From CAYLRY01 sp964386535 (GTDB lineage: Bacteria; Chloroflexota; Dehalococcoidia; Dehalococcoidales; UBA3254): a DNA stretch of 22,763 nucleotides. A program made the position numbers and the translations under genes. How positions within the stretch are numbered: the first letter of the stretch is position 1; each line of letters begins with the position of its first letter. The stretch spans positions 1 through 22,763 of the forward strand of contig CAYLRY010000049.1 of assembly GCA_964386535.1 (NCBI GenBank). The letters are read 5' to 3'. Shown piece by piece: positions 7,854 to 15,714 of the stretch. The notes beneath the pieces were generated by a model. The model was not told the origin of the DNA, ran no database searches, and was given only the letters and a program-made list of their open reading frames with translations.

Positions 7854-7955
7854 CTTGATTCACCATCAAACAAAGCTAAACGAGCGTGGATATTTTTCAA
7901 CAAATTGGTGCAGAAACCTTGTGCCTATTTGAAGCTATTTGATGGCGGATTTGGG
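7854..7955 (+). repeat. Dispersed ~102-base repeat, copy A
   Basis: This stretch recurs at 17427-17527 with 7 substitutions and one single-base gap (about 92% identity), while the flanks are unrelated. It carries imperfect inverted ends: CCATCAAA-3-AGCT (7863-7877) against AGCT-1-TTTGATGG (7933-7945). One plus frame is open through it (Leu-Asp-Ser-Pro-Ser-Asn-Lys-Ala-Lys-Arg-Ala-Trp) but has no credible start. It resembles a small non-autonomous element (MITE/REP-like), or a decayed gene end; neither is proven. Confidence 0.8.
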
Positions 7956-7958
7956 ATA

Positions 7959-7987
7959 TTGTATACCTCTTGCAAAGCTCATATAAT
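7959..7987 (+). promoter_or_regulatory. Promoter of the FAD-dependent oxidoreductase
   Basis: TTGTAT (7959-7964), 17-base spacer, perfect TATAAT (7982-7987). Transcription would begin about 20 bases before the ATG. The -35 begins only a few bases after the end of repeat copy A. Confidence 0.55.
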
Positions 7988-8013
7988 TGTGACACGAAGG
8001 AGGTATTCCGGCT

Positions 8014-9462
8014 ATGAATAATAATGTTAATCATATCATTACTGCTGATGTTGTGGTAGCAGGGTCAGGCATTGCTGGTTTAACGGCAGCCCTTTCCGCT
8101 GCTGAATCCGGAGCCAAAACTGTTCTTCTGGAAAAGGGGCCCACCTTTAATGTACGCGGACTGCATAATGCCGCCATCAACAGCCGGCTGCAAAAAAAGG
8201 CGGGTGTGGTAGTGGATAAAGACAGTGTTATTTCCACTATTATGGAGTTCGGCGCCTACCGGGGCGATCAGCGCCTGGTCAAGCTCTGGGCAGATAATTG
8301 TGATCTGGTTATGGACTGGCTGCTGGATATGGCTGAAGCATCAGGGATAAAAGTGGTTCTGGATACCACCGTTAAACCCTGGTATTTCCCCCATTATCCA
8401 CTGATCCATGTTTTTATGCCTGAACGCCAGGTCACCCTGGCTAAAATGCTGCAAAACCGCGCCATTCAACATGGAGTTGAGTTTTATTATCAAACACCTG
8501 CTGTACAGCTTCTTAGAGATGGACAGGGCAGGGTGAGCACTATCATAGCCCGCCGCCAGACCGGTGAACTTATCAGATTCAACGCAGGAAAAGGGATTGT
8601 ACTGTGTACGGGTGACTACGGCGGCGATCGTAATATGTATGAAAAATACTTTAACTGGGGAAAAATGACTGAGTTGAAATGTGCATATGAAGGCGGCTGG
8701 AATACAGGAGACGGCCATAAAATGGCCCTGGAAATAGGGGCTGCCATGGATGACACCCCACACTGCGCCATGCTTTTCGACTTTGCTGTTTTTAGTCAGA
8801 ACGGTCTGTTTAACCTGGCCCGGCAGCCCTGGCTCTATGTGAATTTAAACGGGGAACGTTTTATGAATGAAGACCTGCCCTGGGGCTACGAATGTAATCA
8901 GATTTTAAGACAGGCAGAGAACAAAGCCTGGTCGATTTGGGATGCCAAGTATGAGCGGGAAGTCCCCATTATGCGCAGCCAGTGCTGTAAAAATATGGGC
9001 CCTCCTACTTATTTGTGGAATCCCCAGCAACTGGAAGAAGCCCTGGACAAAGGCCAGGTATTGACAGCCCTGACTATTGACGAACTGGGGCGCAAAATGG
9101 GAGTACCTGTTCATACCTTCCAATCGTCCGTAAACCGGTATAATGACCTGGCCAGGCAAAAGAAGGATTTGGACTTTGGTAAGCATCCCGACCGGCTGAC
9201 GACCCTTGAAAGACCCCCTTATTACGCCTGTCAGATGGAGGTACGTTATATGGTCATTCTCAGCGGGCTTAAAGTCAATACCAGCCTTCAGGTTCTGGAC
9301 CGGGAAGGCCGGGTCATCCCTGGACTTTATGCTGCCGGCAATACCTCAGGCTCGTTTTTTGGCGGCAATGTTTATTCCACCACCACCCCCGGTCTGACCC
9401 ACAGCCGGGCCTGGACATTTGGTCGCCTGGCTGGATTAAATGCTGCCCGTTCTCTCGTATAA
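8014..9462 (+). CDS. FAD-dependent oxidoreductase, fumarate reductase/succinate dehydrogenase flavoprotein family
   Basis: 482 residues; ATG at 8014 with AAGGAGG 10 bases upstream. An N-terminal Rossmann FAD site has Gly-Ser-Gly-Ile-Ala-Gly at 17-22 and the ribose-binding Glu at the end of strand two (Leu-Leu-Glu-Lys, about 38-41). The C-terminal FAD motif Pro-Gly-Leu-Tyr-Ala-Ala-Gly starts at 436. There is no signal peptide and no haem-binding Cys-x-x-Cys-His, so it is cytoplasmic and needs an external electron partner. The His-His-Thr-Met-Gly-Gly segment and the Asn-Arg-Leu-Gly-Gly arginine of soluble fumarate reductases are replaced (Met-Val-Ile-Leu-Ser-Gly; Gly-Gly-Asn-Val-Tyr), so fumarate is probably not the substrate. 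The tail resembles tricarballylate- or ketosteroid-dehydrogenase-like members. Its divergent MmgE/PrpD neighbour suggests oxidation or reduction of a related carboxylate (inference). Confidence 0.88.
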   Translation: MNNNVNHIITADVVVAGSGIAGLTAALSAAESGAKTVLLEKGPTFNVRGLHNAAINSRLQKKAGVVVDKDSVISTIMEFGAYRGDQRLVKLWADNCDLVMDWLLDMAEASGIKVVLDTTVKPWYFPHYPLIHVFMPERQVTLAKMLQNRAIQHGVEFYYQTPAVQLLRDGQGRVSTIIARRQTGELIRFNAGKGIVLCTGDYGGDRNMYEKYFNWGKMTELKCAYEGGWNTGDGHKMALEIGAAMDDTPHCAMLFDFAVFSQNGLFNLARQPWLYVNLNGERFMNEDLPWGYECNQILRQAENKAWSIWDAKYEREVPIMRSQCCKNMGPPTYLWNPQQLEEALDKGQVLTALTIDELGRKMGVPVHTFQSSVNRYNDLARQKKDLDFGKHPDRLTTLERPPYYACQMEVRYMVILSGLKVNTSLQVLDREGRVIPGLYAAGNTSGSFFGGNVYSTTTPGLTHSRAWTFGRLAGLNAARSLV

Positions 9463-9536
9463 ATTTGGTATAAAGACTTTCTGCCGCTTCAAAAGAAAAT
9501 TTTTTCAAAATAGGCTTTTGACCACTGCTCCTGGTT

Positions 9537-11693
9537 CTATGCCGAATTGCCAGGACCGGGCAATTCAATGCTGAAAGTACTGCCGTGTCCTAGCCTGCTG
9601 TATACCCGGATCTTACCTCCATGGGCTTCAACAATGTGCTTTGATACAGCCAGTCCCAATCCCAGACCTGGTATCTTTTCATGGTCCTGTTTAACCCTGT
9701 GGTAAGGTTTAAAGATCCTTTCCTGATCCTCTTCCGATATACCTATCCCTTCATCTCTGACTTCAATAATAATCCTTTTCCCCTCAGTTCTGGCTTTTAG
9801 CTCTATCCGCCCTTCAGCAGTACTGAATTTACTGGCATTTGAAAGCAGGTTAATAAGCACCTGCTCCATACGTGATGGATCGATCTCAACTGTTGAAAGA
9901 TCAGACGGTAAATCTACAAGCAACTGTTGTCTGCTCCTGCTTAAACCTGGACTAAATCTGGCTGCCACTTCCTCTAAAAACGTACGCAGGTCCATGATTT
10001 GTTTGTTTAAATCAACCTGTCCCCGTGAAAAACGAGCCAGGTCCAATAATTCTTCTAATCTGGTTGAAAGTGCCTCAGCACTGATAAGAATATTGTCAAC
10101 CAGCTTTGCTTTGATATTTCCGGTCTCTTGAAGTGACTTTTTCAGTAAGTTAGAGGAGATCAGGATAGGAGTAAGGGGGTTTTTTAGTTCGTGGGCCAGG
10201 ATATCTATAAAAAGTCCTCTCACCCTGGCTTCTTCCTGTAATTCCTGACGTTGTTCCTTTTCTTTATGGTAGAGCTCAACAATCCTGTCCTCCATGGCTT
10301 TACGCTCTGTAATATCTCGAAAACTGACAACCACGAACAGCGCTTTTCCTGAGCTATCTCTAGCTAAGCGGGAACTTACTTCAGCAGCGAAGGTGGTTTG
10401 ATCTTTTCTTTGATAGGTACAATTTAGATTATTAGTTACACTTCCATCTGATATATTTAATAAATTTTGTAAAGCGTTTGACCTATCATAATCAGAAATT
10501 AGATCTGCCAGGTTGTGTGTCATTAACTCCGTCTTTGAGGGATATCTTAATAGATTCAAGGCATTATCGTTGCTTTCAATAATTTGGCCTGATGTATCTG
10601 TGATTACAATACCGTCAGCTACCGACTCAAATACTTTTTTAAGCTTTTGTTCTGACTGCTGAAGGGCTTCTTCTGATTTTACTCTCTGGGTAATATCCAG
10701 CCAGGTTGTTAAAAAGTATTTAAACTGACCATTTTTTTTAACATTCCGTACACTAATAATAATCCAGAAATATTCACCGTTTTTTTTCCGGTAACGCCGC
10801 ACATCGCTGGTTAAGTCTTTAAATCCGCGGGCTTTATCTTCAGCCATATATTGCTTTGCAATTGCTTCCGGCCACCAGGGAAAAGGTATTGTACATCCTA
10901 TTATTTCCTGCATTCTGTATCCGGTTAATTCTTCGAAAGCCGGATTAACATAACGTAGAGAACCATCGGGATTTAAAACAGTAATAGGTATGGGAGCATT
11001 TTCCAGCAGACTACGGCTGAACTCTTCACTCTCCCTGATTTTATTTTCCATTTCTACGGCAATAGATATATCATTAAAAGTAGTAAAGACCTGATAAGGC
11101 CGGCTGCTGTTTTCATTAAATTGTGGTGTGGCAGTTACGCTAATCCAGCGTGTTTTTTTCTCAAGAGGGTTAAAGACGCCCATTACCACATTTTTTATTT
11201 CTTTGCCTGTACGCAAAGCTACTAAGGCGGGATGATCTATGGCCGGAAATTCAGAGCCGTCTTCACGAACGGCTTTCCAGCCGGCTTCCAGCACAGTATG
11301 GCTCGACATTTCCTCTACAGTAAATCCCAGGATATTTATTGCAGATGGATTGGCGGAAATCACTTTTCCTTGCGAATCATGATACACCACCCCCTGGGCC
11401 ATGGTTTCAAAAAGGGTTCGATATTTAGCTTCACTGGCGCTTAATTTTTGACGGATAACCCTGTGGCCGTAGGTAGCATAATGCATTGATATATGAACAC
11501 CCAGTAATAGAAAAGTCGCCAATAGTCTTTCCCAAAGATTGAAACTGTCAGAAGGTAATAGTCCCTCTAAAAAGTCCCCTTCCCGAAAAATGAATGCGTA
11601 TAAAAGAGAGACCAGCAGCCAGTAGATTGCCCCCAGACCAATACCTGCCAGATGCGTTTTTAATATCACAGGCCAGCGTTCAGGTTTTATCAT
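9537..11693 (-). CDS. Membrane-bound PAS-PAS-PAS sensor histidine kinase (orphan)
   Basis: 718 residues; ATG at 11693 preceded by a G-rich AAGGGGGG ribosome site. Two membrane helices (about 15-36 and 57-76) enclose a short loop, leaving little extracellular sensor. Three PAS domains follow: about 86-212, 221-338 (the region after it has Asp-Ile-Thr-Gln-Arg) and 346-466 (Asp-Ile-Thr-Glu-Arg). HisKA has its H-box at His501 (Ala-His-Glu-Leu-Lys-Asn-Pro). HATPase_c shows the N-box Asn619, G1 Asp-Glu-Gly-Ile-Gly (647-651) and G2 Gly-Leu-Gly-Leu-Gly-Leu (676-681). All catalytic boxes are intact, so it should autophosphorylate. No response regulator is adjacent, so its partner is elsewhere. It converges on the FAD oxidoreductase with only 74 bases between them and no clear terminator. 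The signal is unknown; cytoplasmic or redox sensing through PAS is likely. Confidence 0.93.
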   Translation of the reverse strand: MIKPERWPVILKTHLAGIGLGAIYWLLVSLLYAFIFREGDFLEGLLPSDSFNLWERLLATFLLLGVHISMHYATYGHRVIRQKLSASEAKYRTLFETMAQGVVYHDSQGKVISANPSAINILGFTVEEMSSHTVLEAGWKAVREDGSEFPAIDHPALVALRTGKEIKNVVMGVFNPLEKKTRWISVTATPQFNENSSRPYQVFTTFNDISIAVEMENKIRESEEFSRSLLENAPIPITVLNPDGSLRYVNPAFEELTGYRMQEIIGCTIPFPWWPEAIAKQYMAEDKARGFKDLTSDVRRYRKKNGEYFWIIISVRNVKKNGQFKYFLTTWLDITQRVKSEEALQQSEQKLKKVFESVADGIVITDTSGQIIESNDNALNLLRYPSKTELMTHNLADLISDYDRSNALQNLLNISDGSVTNNLNCTYQRKDQTTFAAEVSSRLARDSSGKALFVVVSFRDITERKAMEDRIVELYHKEKEQRQELQEEARVRGLFIDILAHELKNPLTPILISSNLLKKSLQETGNIKAKLVDNILISAEALSTRLEELLDLARFSRGQVDLNKQIMDLRTFLEEVAARFSPGLSRSRQQLLVDLPSDLSTVEIDPSRMEQVLINLLSNASKFSTAEGRIELKARTEGKRIIIEVRDEGIGISEEDQERIFKPYHRVKQDHEKIPGLGLGLAVSKHIVEAHGGKIRVYSRLGHGSTFSIELPGPGNSA

Positions 11694-11806
11694 ACCCCGG
11701 TCATCCCCCCTTACTTAGAACTAAACTGGCGTTACTCGTTTATATCACTGGATTCAGGTCATGTATTTATTTAATGTAAGAATTGGTTTTATATTTGATT
11801 TGTTTC

Positions 11807-11836
11807 ATTATAAAAATAATATGTATCATTTTTCAA
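11807..11836 (-). promoter_or_regulatory. Promoter of the three-PAS histidine kinase
   Basis: Minus-strand TTGAAA (11831-11836), 18-base spacer, perfect TATAAT (11807-11812), giving a leader of about 110 bases. Confidence 0.5.
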
Positions 11837-11974
11837 TTTCCTTTTTATGGAAGCCTCTTTTAGTGCAGAATTCCAGGATAGCCGGTGACTTGACGATTAA
11901 ATAAGTGGACTTGGAAAATCCATAGAAACATTTTTTAAGGTACTTTGTTAAATTGCCGCTATTCCATGGGTTAC

Positions 11975-12190
11975 AACCAATCATGGTTGGTTAAGGCGAA
12001 TCCCCATTGCATCATGGCCAGTTCCTGGCCTCCCGGAGCAATCGTCCATGCCGCTTGCCAGTGTTACAATGAAGTGTGCAAATAGTCGCCGGCAGCAAGG
12101 CTGCCTCCTTGTGTTCCTCTTACCCTGTGCCAGGAGGCGTCCTTGCCAGTAAAAACACGATTTTTGCAATAATCAAAAATCATCGTTTAG
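11975..12190. other. GC-rich, hairpin-dense intergenic island (possible structured RNA)
   Basis: This part of the 631-base spacer between the divergent kinase and uvrB is visibly richer in GC than its AT-rich flanks. It holds closely packed hairpins: AACCAA-6-TTGGTT (11975-11992); GGCCAG-3-CTGGCC (12016-12030); GGCAGC-3-GCTGCC (12091-12105); GCCTCCT with AGGAGGC (12103-12138). The last two share bases and are mutually exclusive. A bulged ACGA/TTTTTG stem sits at about 12157-12187. CTTGCCAGT occurs twice (12054, 12142). No known riboswitch, tmRNA, RNase P, SRP or 6S signature was recognised. It could be an RNA regulator or a mobile-element remnant. Confidence 0.4.
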
Positions 12191-12226
12191 CAACCAGGAT
12201 TAAATAATTAGTATCAATATATTCAG

Positions 12227-12255
12227 TTGAATGATATTCCTCAGAACGATATACT
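12227..12255 (+). promoter_or_regulatory. Promoter of uvrB
   Basis: TTGAAT (12227-12232), exactly 17 bases, TATACT (12250-12255). Transcription would start about 63 bases before the ATG. I see no GAAC-4-GTTC LexA box over it. Confidence 0.65.
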
Positions 12256-12324
12256 ATTCTAAGATCATACGGAAATTTTCGCCTCATTCTCCGGGATACA
12301 TCTTAACAGGAAATAGCTATTAAA

Positions 12325-14361
12325 ATGCCTCAATTTGAAATTGTATCCGATTTTAAAATGACCGGTGACCAGCCTCAGGCTGTTGATAAGCTGGTTGAAG
12401 GTTTAAATAAGGGTTTCAAACAGCAAACCTTACTGGGAGTAACAGGCAGCGGTAAAACCTTTACCATGGCTAATATTATTGCCAGGGTACAGCGGCCCAC
12501 CCTGGTCATGTGTCACAATAAAACGCTGGCGGCCCAGTTGTATAGCGAGTTTAAAGAGTTTTTTCCCTACAATGCTGTTGAGTACTTTGTTAGTTACTAC
12601 GATTATTACCAGCCGGAGGCATATATTCCTCGCACAGATACTTATATTGAAAAGGAAAGCGAAGTCAACGAAGAAATCGATAAGCTGCGGCATGCAGCCA
12701 CCAGGTCCCTGTTTTCCAGACGGGATACGCTAATTGTAGCTTCCGTTTCCTGCATTTACGGTTTGGGAGAGCCGGAAGAATACCGCAGTTTTATTTTGAG
12801 TCTGAAACGTGGTGAAACTATCCTGCTTGCCAGGCTGCTACGGCGCCTGGTAGATATGCAATACCAGCGCAATGATATGGATTTTACTCGCGGAAAATTC
12901 AGAGTGCGCGGAGATACCATGGAGATCCAACCGGCCTATGAGGATACTGCTTTACGTATCGAATTCTTCGGCGATACGGTGGACCGTATCCTTCAAATAG
13001 ATCCCCTGACAGGTGAAATCCTGAGTGAAAAAGACTACATAGATATTTATCCGGCCAAGCACTTCGTTACCTCTCAGGAAAAATTGTTACTGGCCATTCA
13101 GAGCATCCAGGCGGAATTACAGGAACAACTCTCTTTCTTGAGGGCTAATAATAAATTGCTGGAAGCTGCCAGGCTGGAGCAGCGGACGCGTTATGATCTT
13201 GAAATGTTTCGGGAAGCCGGCTATTGCCAGGGAGTTGAAAACTACTCACGGCATCTTTCTCAGCGACCTCCGGGCAGTACGCCCTGGACTCTATTGGATT
13301 ATTTCCCGGATGATTACCTTTTATTTATTGATGAATCACACATGACTATACCTCAAATCCGGGGTATGTATCACGGGGATATATCCCGCAAGCAAACCCT
13401 GGTAGATTACGGCTTTCGCCTGCCTTCAGCTCTGGATAACCGCCCGCTAAATTTTACCGAGTTTAACCAGCGGGTAAATCAGGTTATTTATACCTCTGCC
13501 ACACCTTCGCCGTATGAGTACGAGCAAAGTCAGCAGGTGGTTGAGCAGTTGGTACGTCCCACCGGACTGCTGGAGCCTACCATTGAAATAAAACCCACTA
13601 CCGGCCAAATTGATGATTTACTATATCAAATAAAAACACGTGTGGACAAAAAACAGCGTTCTTTGGTAACCACCCTCACCAAGAGAATGGCTGAAGAACT
13701 GGCAGATTACCTCCTTGAAATGGGCATTAAGACTCACTATCTCCATTCTGAAGTGGATACCCTGGAAAGGGTTGAAATCCTGCGCGATCTCCGGCTGGGG
13801 GTCTATGACGTTATCGTGGGGATTAACCTTTTAAGGGAAGGCCTGGATTTGCCGGAAGTGAGCCTGGTGGCTATCCTTGATGCTGATAAGGAAGGCTTTT
13901 TACGCTCCAGAGGTGCTTTTATCCAGACTATGGGGCGAGCCGCCAGACATATCGAAGGACATGTAATCCTCTATGCGGACACCGTCACACAGTCTATGCA
14001 AGAAGCTATCGAGGAAACCAGCCGGCGTCGCAGGATTCAGGAAAACTATAACCAGGAGCATGGCATTACGCCTCAGGGTATTCAAAAAGCCGTCAGGGAT
14101 ATCACCGAACGTATTGCAGCCTCCGTAGCTGAAGAAAAGACGTCATATAGCGCCGCAGAGCAGGTAAAATTGCCTGCTGACAGGGAACAGGTTACCCGTC
14201 TGATCAAAGACCTTGAAGGACAGATGAAACAGGCGGCTAAAAGTCTGGAGTTCGAAAAAGCTGCTCTTCTCCGTGATCGTATTATCAGTCTCAGGCGTGA
14301 ATTCGAATTCGCTGACATCGCCCGCCTGGGAAGTGAAAAAAGACAGTCCCCAGTAAAGTAG
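12325..14361 (+). CDS. uvrB: Excinuclease ABC subunit B (UvrB)
   Basis: 678 residues, normal for UvrB. It is the helicase-fold damage-verification subunit that receives DNA from UvrA and recruits UvrC. Walker A Gly-Val-Thr-Gly-Ser-Gly-Lys-Thr is at 38-45, and the DNA-clamping beta-hairpin with its tyrosines (Tyr-Tyr-Asp-Tyr-Tyr-Gln-Pro-Glu-Ala-Tyr) at 91-100. DEAD-like Asp-Glu-Ser-His is at 336-339, motif VI Gln-Thr-Met-Gly-Arg-Ala-Ala-Arg at 534-541, and a C-terminal UVR domain at about 624-660 for UvrC contact. The usually invariant Leu-Arg-Ser-Glu-Arg-Ser-Leu before motif VI reads Leu-Arg-Ser-Arg-Gly-Ala-Phe here. uvrA is not adjacent, unlike common Firmicute uvrBA operons, so this may be a second, diverged UvrB. 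The ribosome site is weak (AGGAAA, about 13 bases before ATG). Confidence 0.96.
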   Translation: MPQFEIVSDFKMTGDQPQAVDKLVEGLNKGFKQQTLLGVTGSGKTFTMANIIARVQRPTLVMCHNKTLAAQLYSEFKEFFPYNAVEYFVSYYDYYQPEAYIPRTDTYIEKESEVNEEIDKLRHAATRSLFSRRDTLIVASVSCIYGLGEPEEYRSFILSLKRGETILLARLLRRLVDMQYQRNDMDFTRGKFRVRGDTMEIQPAYEDTALRIEFFGDTVDRILQIDPLTGEILSEKDYIDIYPAKHFVTSQEKLLLAIQSIQAELQEQLSFLRANNKLLEAARLEQRTRYDLEMFREAGYCQGVENYSRHLSQRPPGSTPWTLLDYFPDDYLLFIDESHMTIPQIRGMYHGDISRKQTLVDYGFRLPSALDNRPLNFTEFNQRVNQVIYTSATPSPYEYEQSQQVVEQLVRPTGLLEPTIEIKPTTGQIDDLLYQIKTRVDKKQRSLVTTLTKRMAEELADYLLEMGIKTHYLHSEVDTLERVEILRDLRLGVYDVIVGINLLREGLDLPEVSLVAILDADKEGFLRSRGAFIQTMGRAARHIEGHVILYADTVTQSMQEAIEETSRRRRIQENYNQEHGITPQGIQKAVRDITERIAASVAEEKTSYSAAEQVKLPADREQVTRLIKDLEGQMKQAAKSLEFEKAALLRDRIISLRREFEFADIARLGSEKRQSPVK

Positions 14362-14425
14362 CAGAACCGTGATTAATATTCCTATAAGATATATCCATTT
14401 GTTGATCGTCATAATGTGCTAATAC

Positions 14426-14455
14426 TTGAAAGTGGCATGATAAAAAAGCTAGAAT
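14426..14455 (+). promoter_or_regulatory. Promoter of the pfp-fba pair
   Basis: TTGAAA (14426-14431), 18-base spacer, TAGAAT (14450-14455). The short stem ACAGT-5-ACTGT follows at once in the leader and might be an operator. Confidence 0.5.
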
Positions 14456-14579
14456 AGAACAGTGGTTAACTGTAATCACCTGGTTCGCCAATTGTATTCC
14501 GGCCTCATAATTCTGGTTTGCCTCCCATTCTTCTGTTTTCCATCAATTTAAATAGAGTTTTAAGGGGGAAGTATTTGAA

Positions 14580-15704
14580 ATGGCTAATTATAAAAAGAAA
14601 AAGATAGGTATTTTAACAGGCGGTGGCGACTGCGCCGGCTTGAATTCAGCCATAAAATGGGTAGTCAATACAGCTACAGACAGGCGTTTGGTAAAAGAAA
14701 GAGGAGTCCAGTTTGAAGTGCTGGGGATCAAGGAAGGTTGGAAAGGACTTTCTTTTAACACTGATTCTCAAAAAGAAATGGAAGACTGTATCTGGCCACT
14801 GAATGAGGAAATTGTCAGGACCTGGGACAGGTATGGCGGAACCAACCTTGGGACCTCACGGTTTAATCCTTATAATCCTAAAAAAGACACTTCCAGGATT
14901 ACCCTTAAAAATATTGAAAAATTGGGCCTTGATGTCTTGATTGCCATTGGTGGAGATGACACTCTCAGCGTGGCTGCCAAACTTTCAAATGACGGTGTAA
15001 ATGTGGTGGGTATACCCAAGACCATAGACAAGGACTTACCGGAGACAGAGTATTCTCTGGGATTCGAAACCGCAGTGGAAGTAATTACTTCCCTGGTGGA
15101 CAATTTAAGGACTACTGCCAGCTCTCATGGAAGGATTTTTGTCATAGAGACCATGGGCAGGACCGCTGGCTGGTTGGCTTTAAGAGGCGGAGAGGGATCT
15201 GGGGCACATATCATTTTAATTCCTGAATATGATTTCTCTCTGGAAAGGGTAAATGAACTTGTAGTAGAAGGCCGCAAAGCCGGTGAACGCTATGATATAG
15301 TGGTCGTAGCCGAAGGCGCTAAGCCTTCAGGCAGCGCCAGGTTAGTTAAGGACGGAAAGACCGATATGTTCGGCCATGAAATTCTGGGCGGAATCGGTGA
15401 GTATCTGGCTGCTGAAATAAACAAAGGCACAGGCATAGAAACCCGTAGCCTGGTCTTAAGCCATCTACAGAGGGGGGGTACTCCTGTAGCTTATGACCGC
15501 CGCATGGGCCGCTATTTTGGTATTGGTGCGGTTAATCTGGTCGAACGGGAAGAGTTCGGCCAGATGGTATGCTTAAAAAATGGTATTATCACTTCCGTCC
15601 CAATTTCTAAGGTATTGGGGCATCTTAGCCTGGTAGATGTTAAGACAATGTATGATACAGAAAAGTATAATGGAACCAGGACCACCCTTGGATTATGTGA
15701 ATAG
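14580..15704 (+). CDS. pfp: 6-phosphofructokinase, pyrophosphate-type by active-site residues
   Basis: 374 residues; ATG at 14580 with AAGGGGG upstream. It interconverts fructose 6-phosphate and fructose 1,6-bisphosphate. Gly-Gly-Gly-Asp-Cys-Ala-Gly-Leu-Asn (14-22) forms the phosphate-donor loop. Gly-Gly-Asp-Asp-Thr (124-128) has Asp where ATP enzymes have Gly, and Pro-Lys-Thr-Ile-Asp (146-150) has Lys147 where ATP enzymes have Gly; both are the accepted marks of pyrophosphate use. Asp150 is the catalytic base, and Met-Gly-Arg (192-194) and Gln-Arg-Gly-Gly (297-300) bind sugar phosphate. A PPi enzyme is reversible and serves both glycolysis and gluconeogenesis. It lies 10 bases upstream of fba, clearly an operon. 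Donor specificity is inferred from residues, not measured. Confidence 0.93.
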   Translation: MANYKKKKIGILTGGGDCAGLNSAIKWVVNTATDRRLVKERGVQFEVLGIKEGWKGLSFNTDSQKEMEDCIWPLNEEIVRTWDRYGGTNLGTSRFNPYNPKKDTSRITLKNIEKLGLDVLIAIGGDDTLSVAAKLSNDGVNVVGIPKTIDKDLPETEYSLGFETAVEVITSLVDNLRTTASSHGRIFVIETMGRTAGWLALRGGEGSGAHIILIPEYDFSLERVNELVVEGRKAGERYDIVVVAEGAKPSGSARLVKDGKTDMFGHEILGGIGEYLAAEINKGTGIETRSLVLSHLQRGGTPVAYDRRMGRYFGIGAVNLVEREEFGQMVCLKNGIITSVPISKVLGHLSLVDVKTMYDTEKYNGTRTTLGLCE

Positions 15705-15714
15705 GAGTAAAATA

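Noticed and set aside
9544..9566. Perfect 8-bp hairpin GAATTGCC-7-GGCAATTC as a terminator between convergent genes
   Set aside because: It lies within the last codons of the kinase gene and has no U tract on either strand.
12040..12150. Possible cobalamin or molybdenum-cofactor riboswitch
   Set aside because: CCAGGAGG and neighbouring motifs match only in fragments; the conserved cores and their order are absent, and neither flanking gene fits such control.
11981..12169. 62-codon minus-strand frame in the structured island
   Set aside because: TTG start, no ribosome site, Cys/Arg/Gly-rich composition typical of chance translation of hairpin-rich DNA. I felt a faint resemblance to hypothetical proteins annotated elsewhere but cannot confirm it.
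12200..12324. LexA (SOS) box controlling uvrB
   Set aside because: Only GAAC-8-ATTC is seen; the required GAAC-4-GTTC spacing is missing.
14143..14412. 89-codon minus-strand frame starting with a membrane-like helix
   Set aside because: Most of it is antisense to the conserved UVR end of uvrB, and there is no ribosome site.
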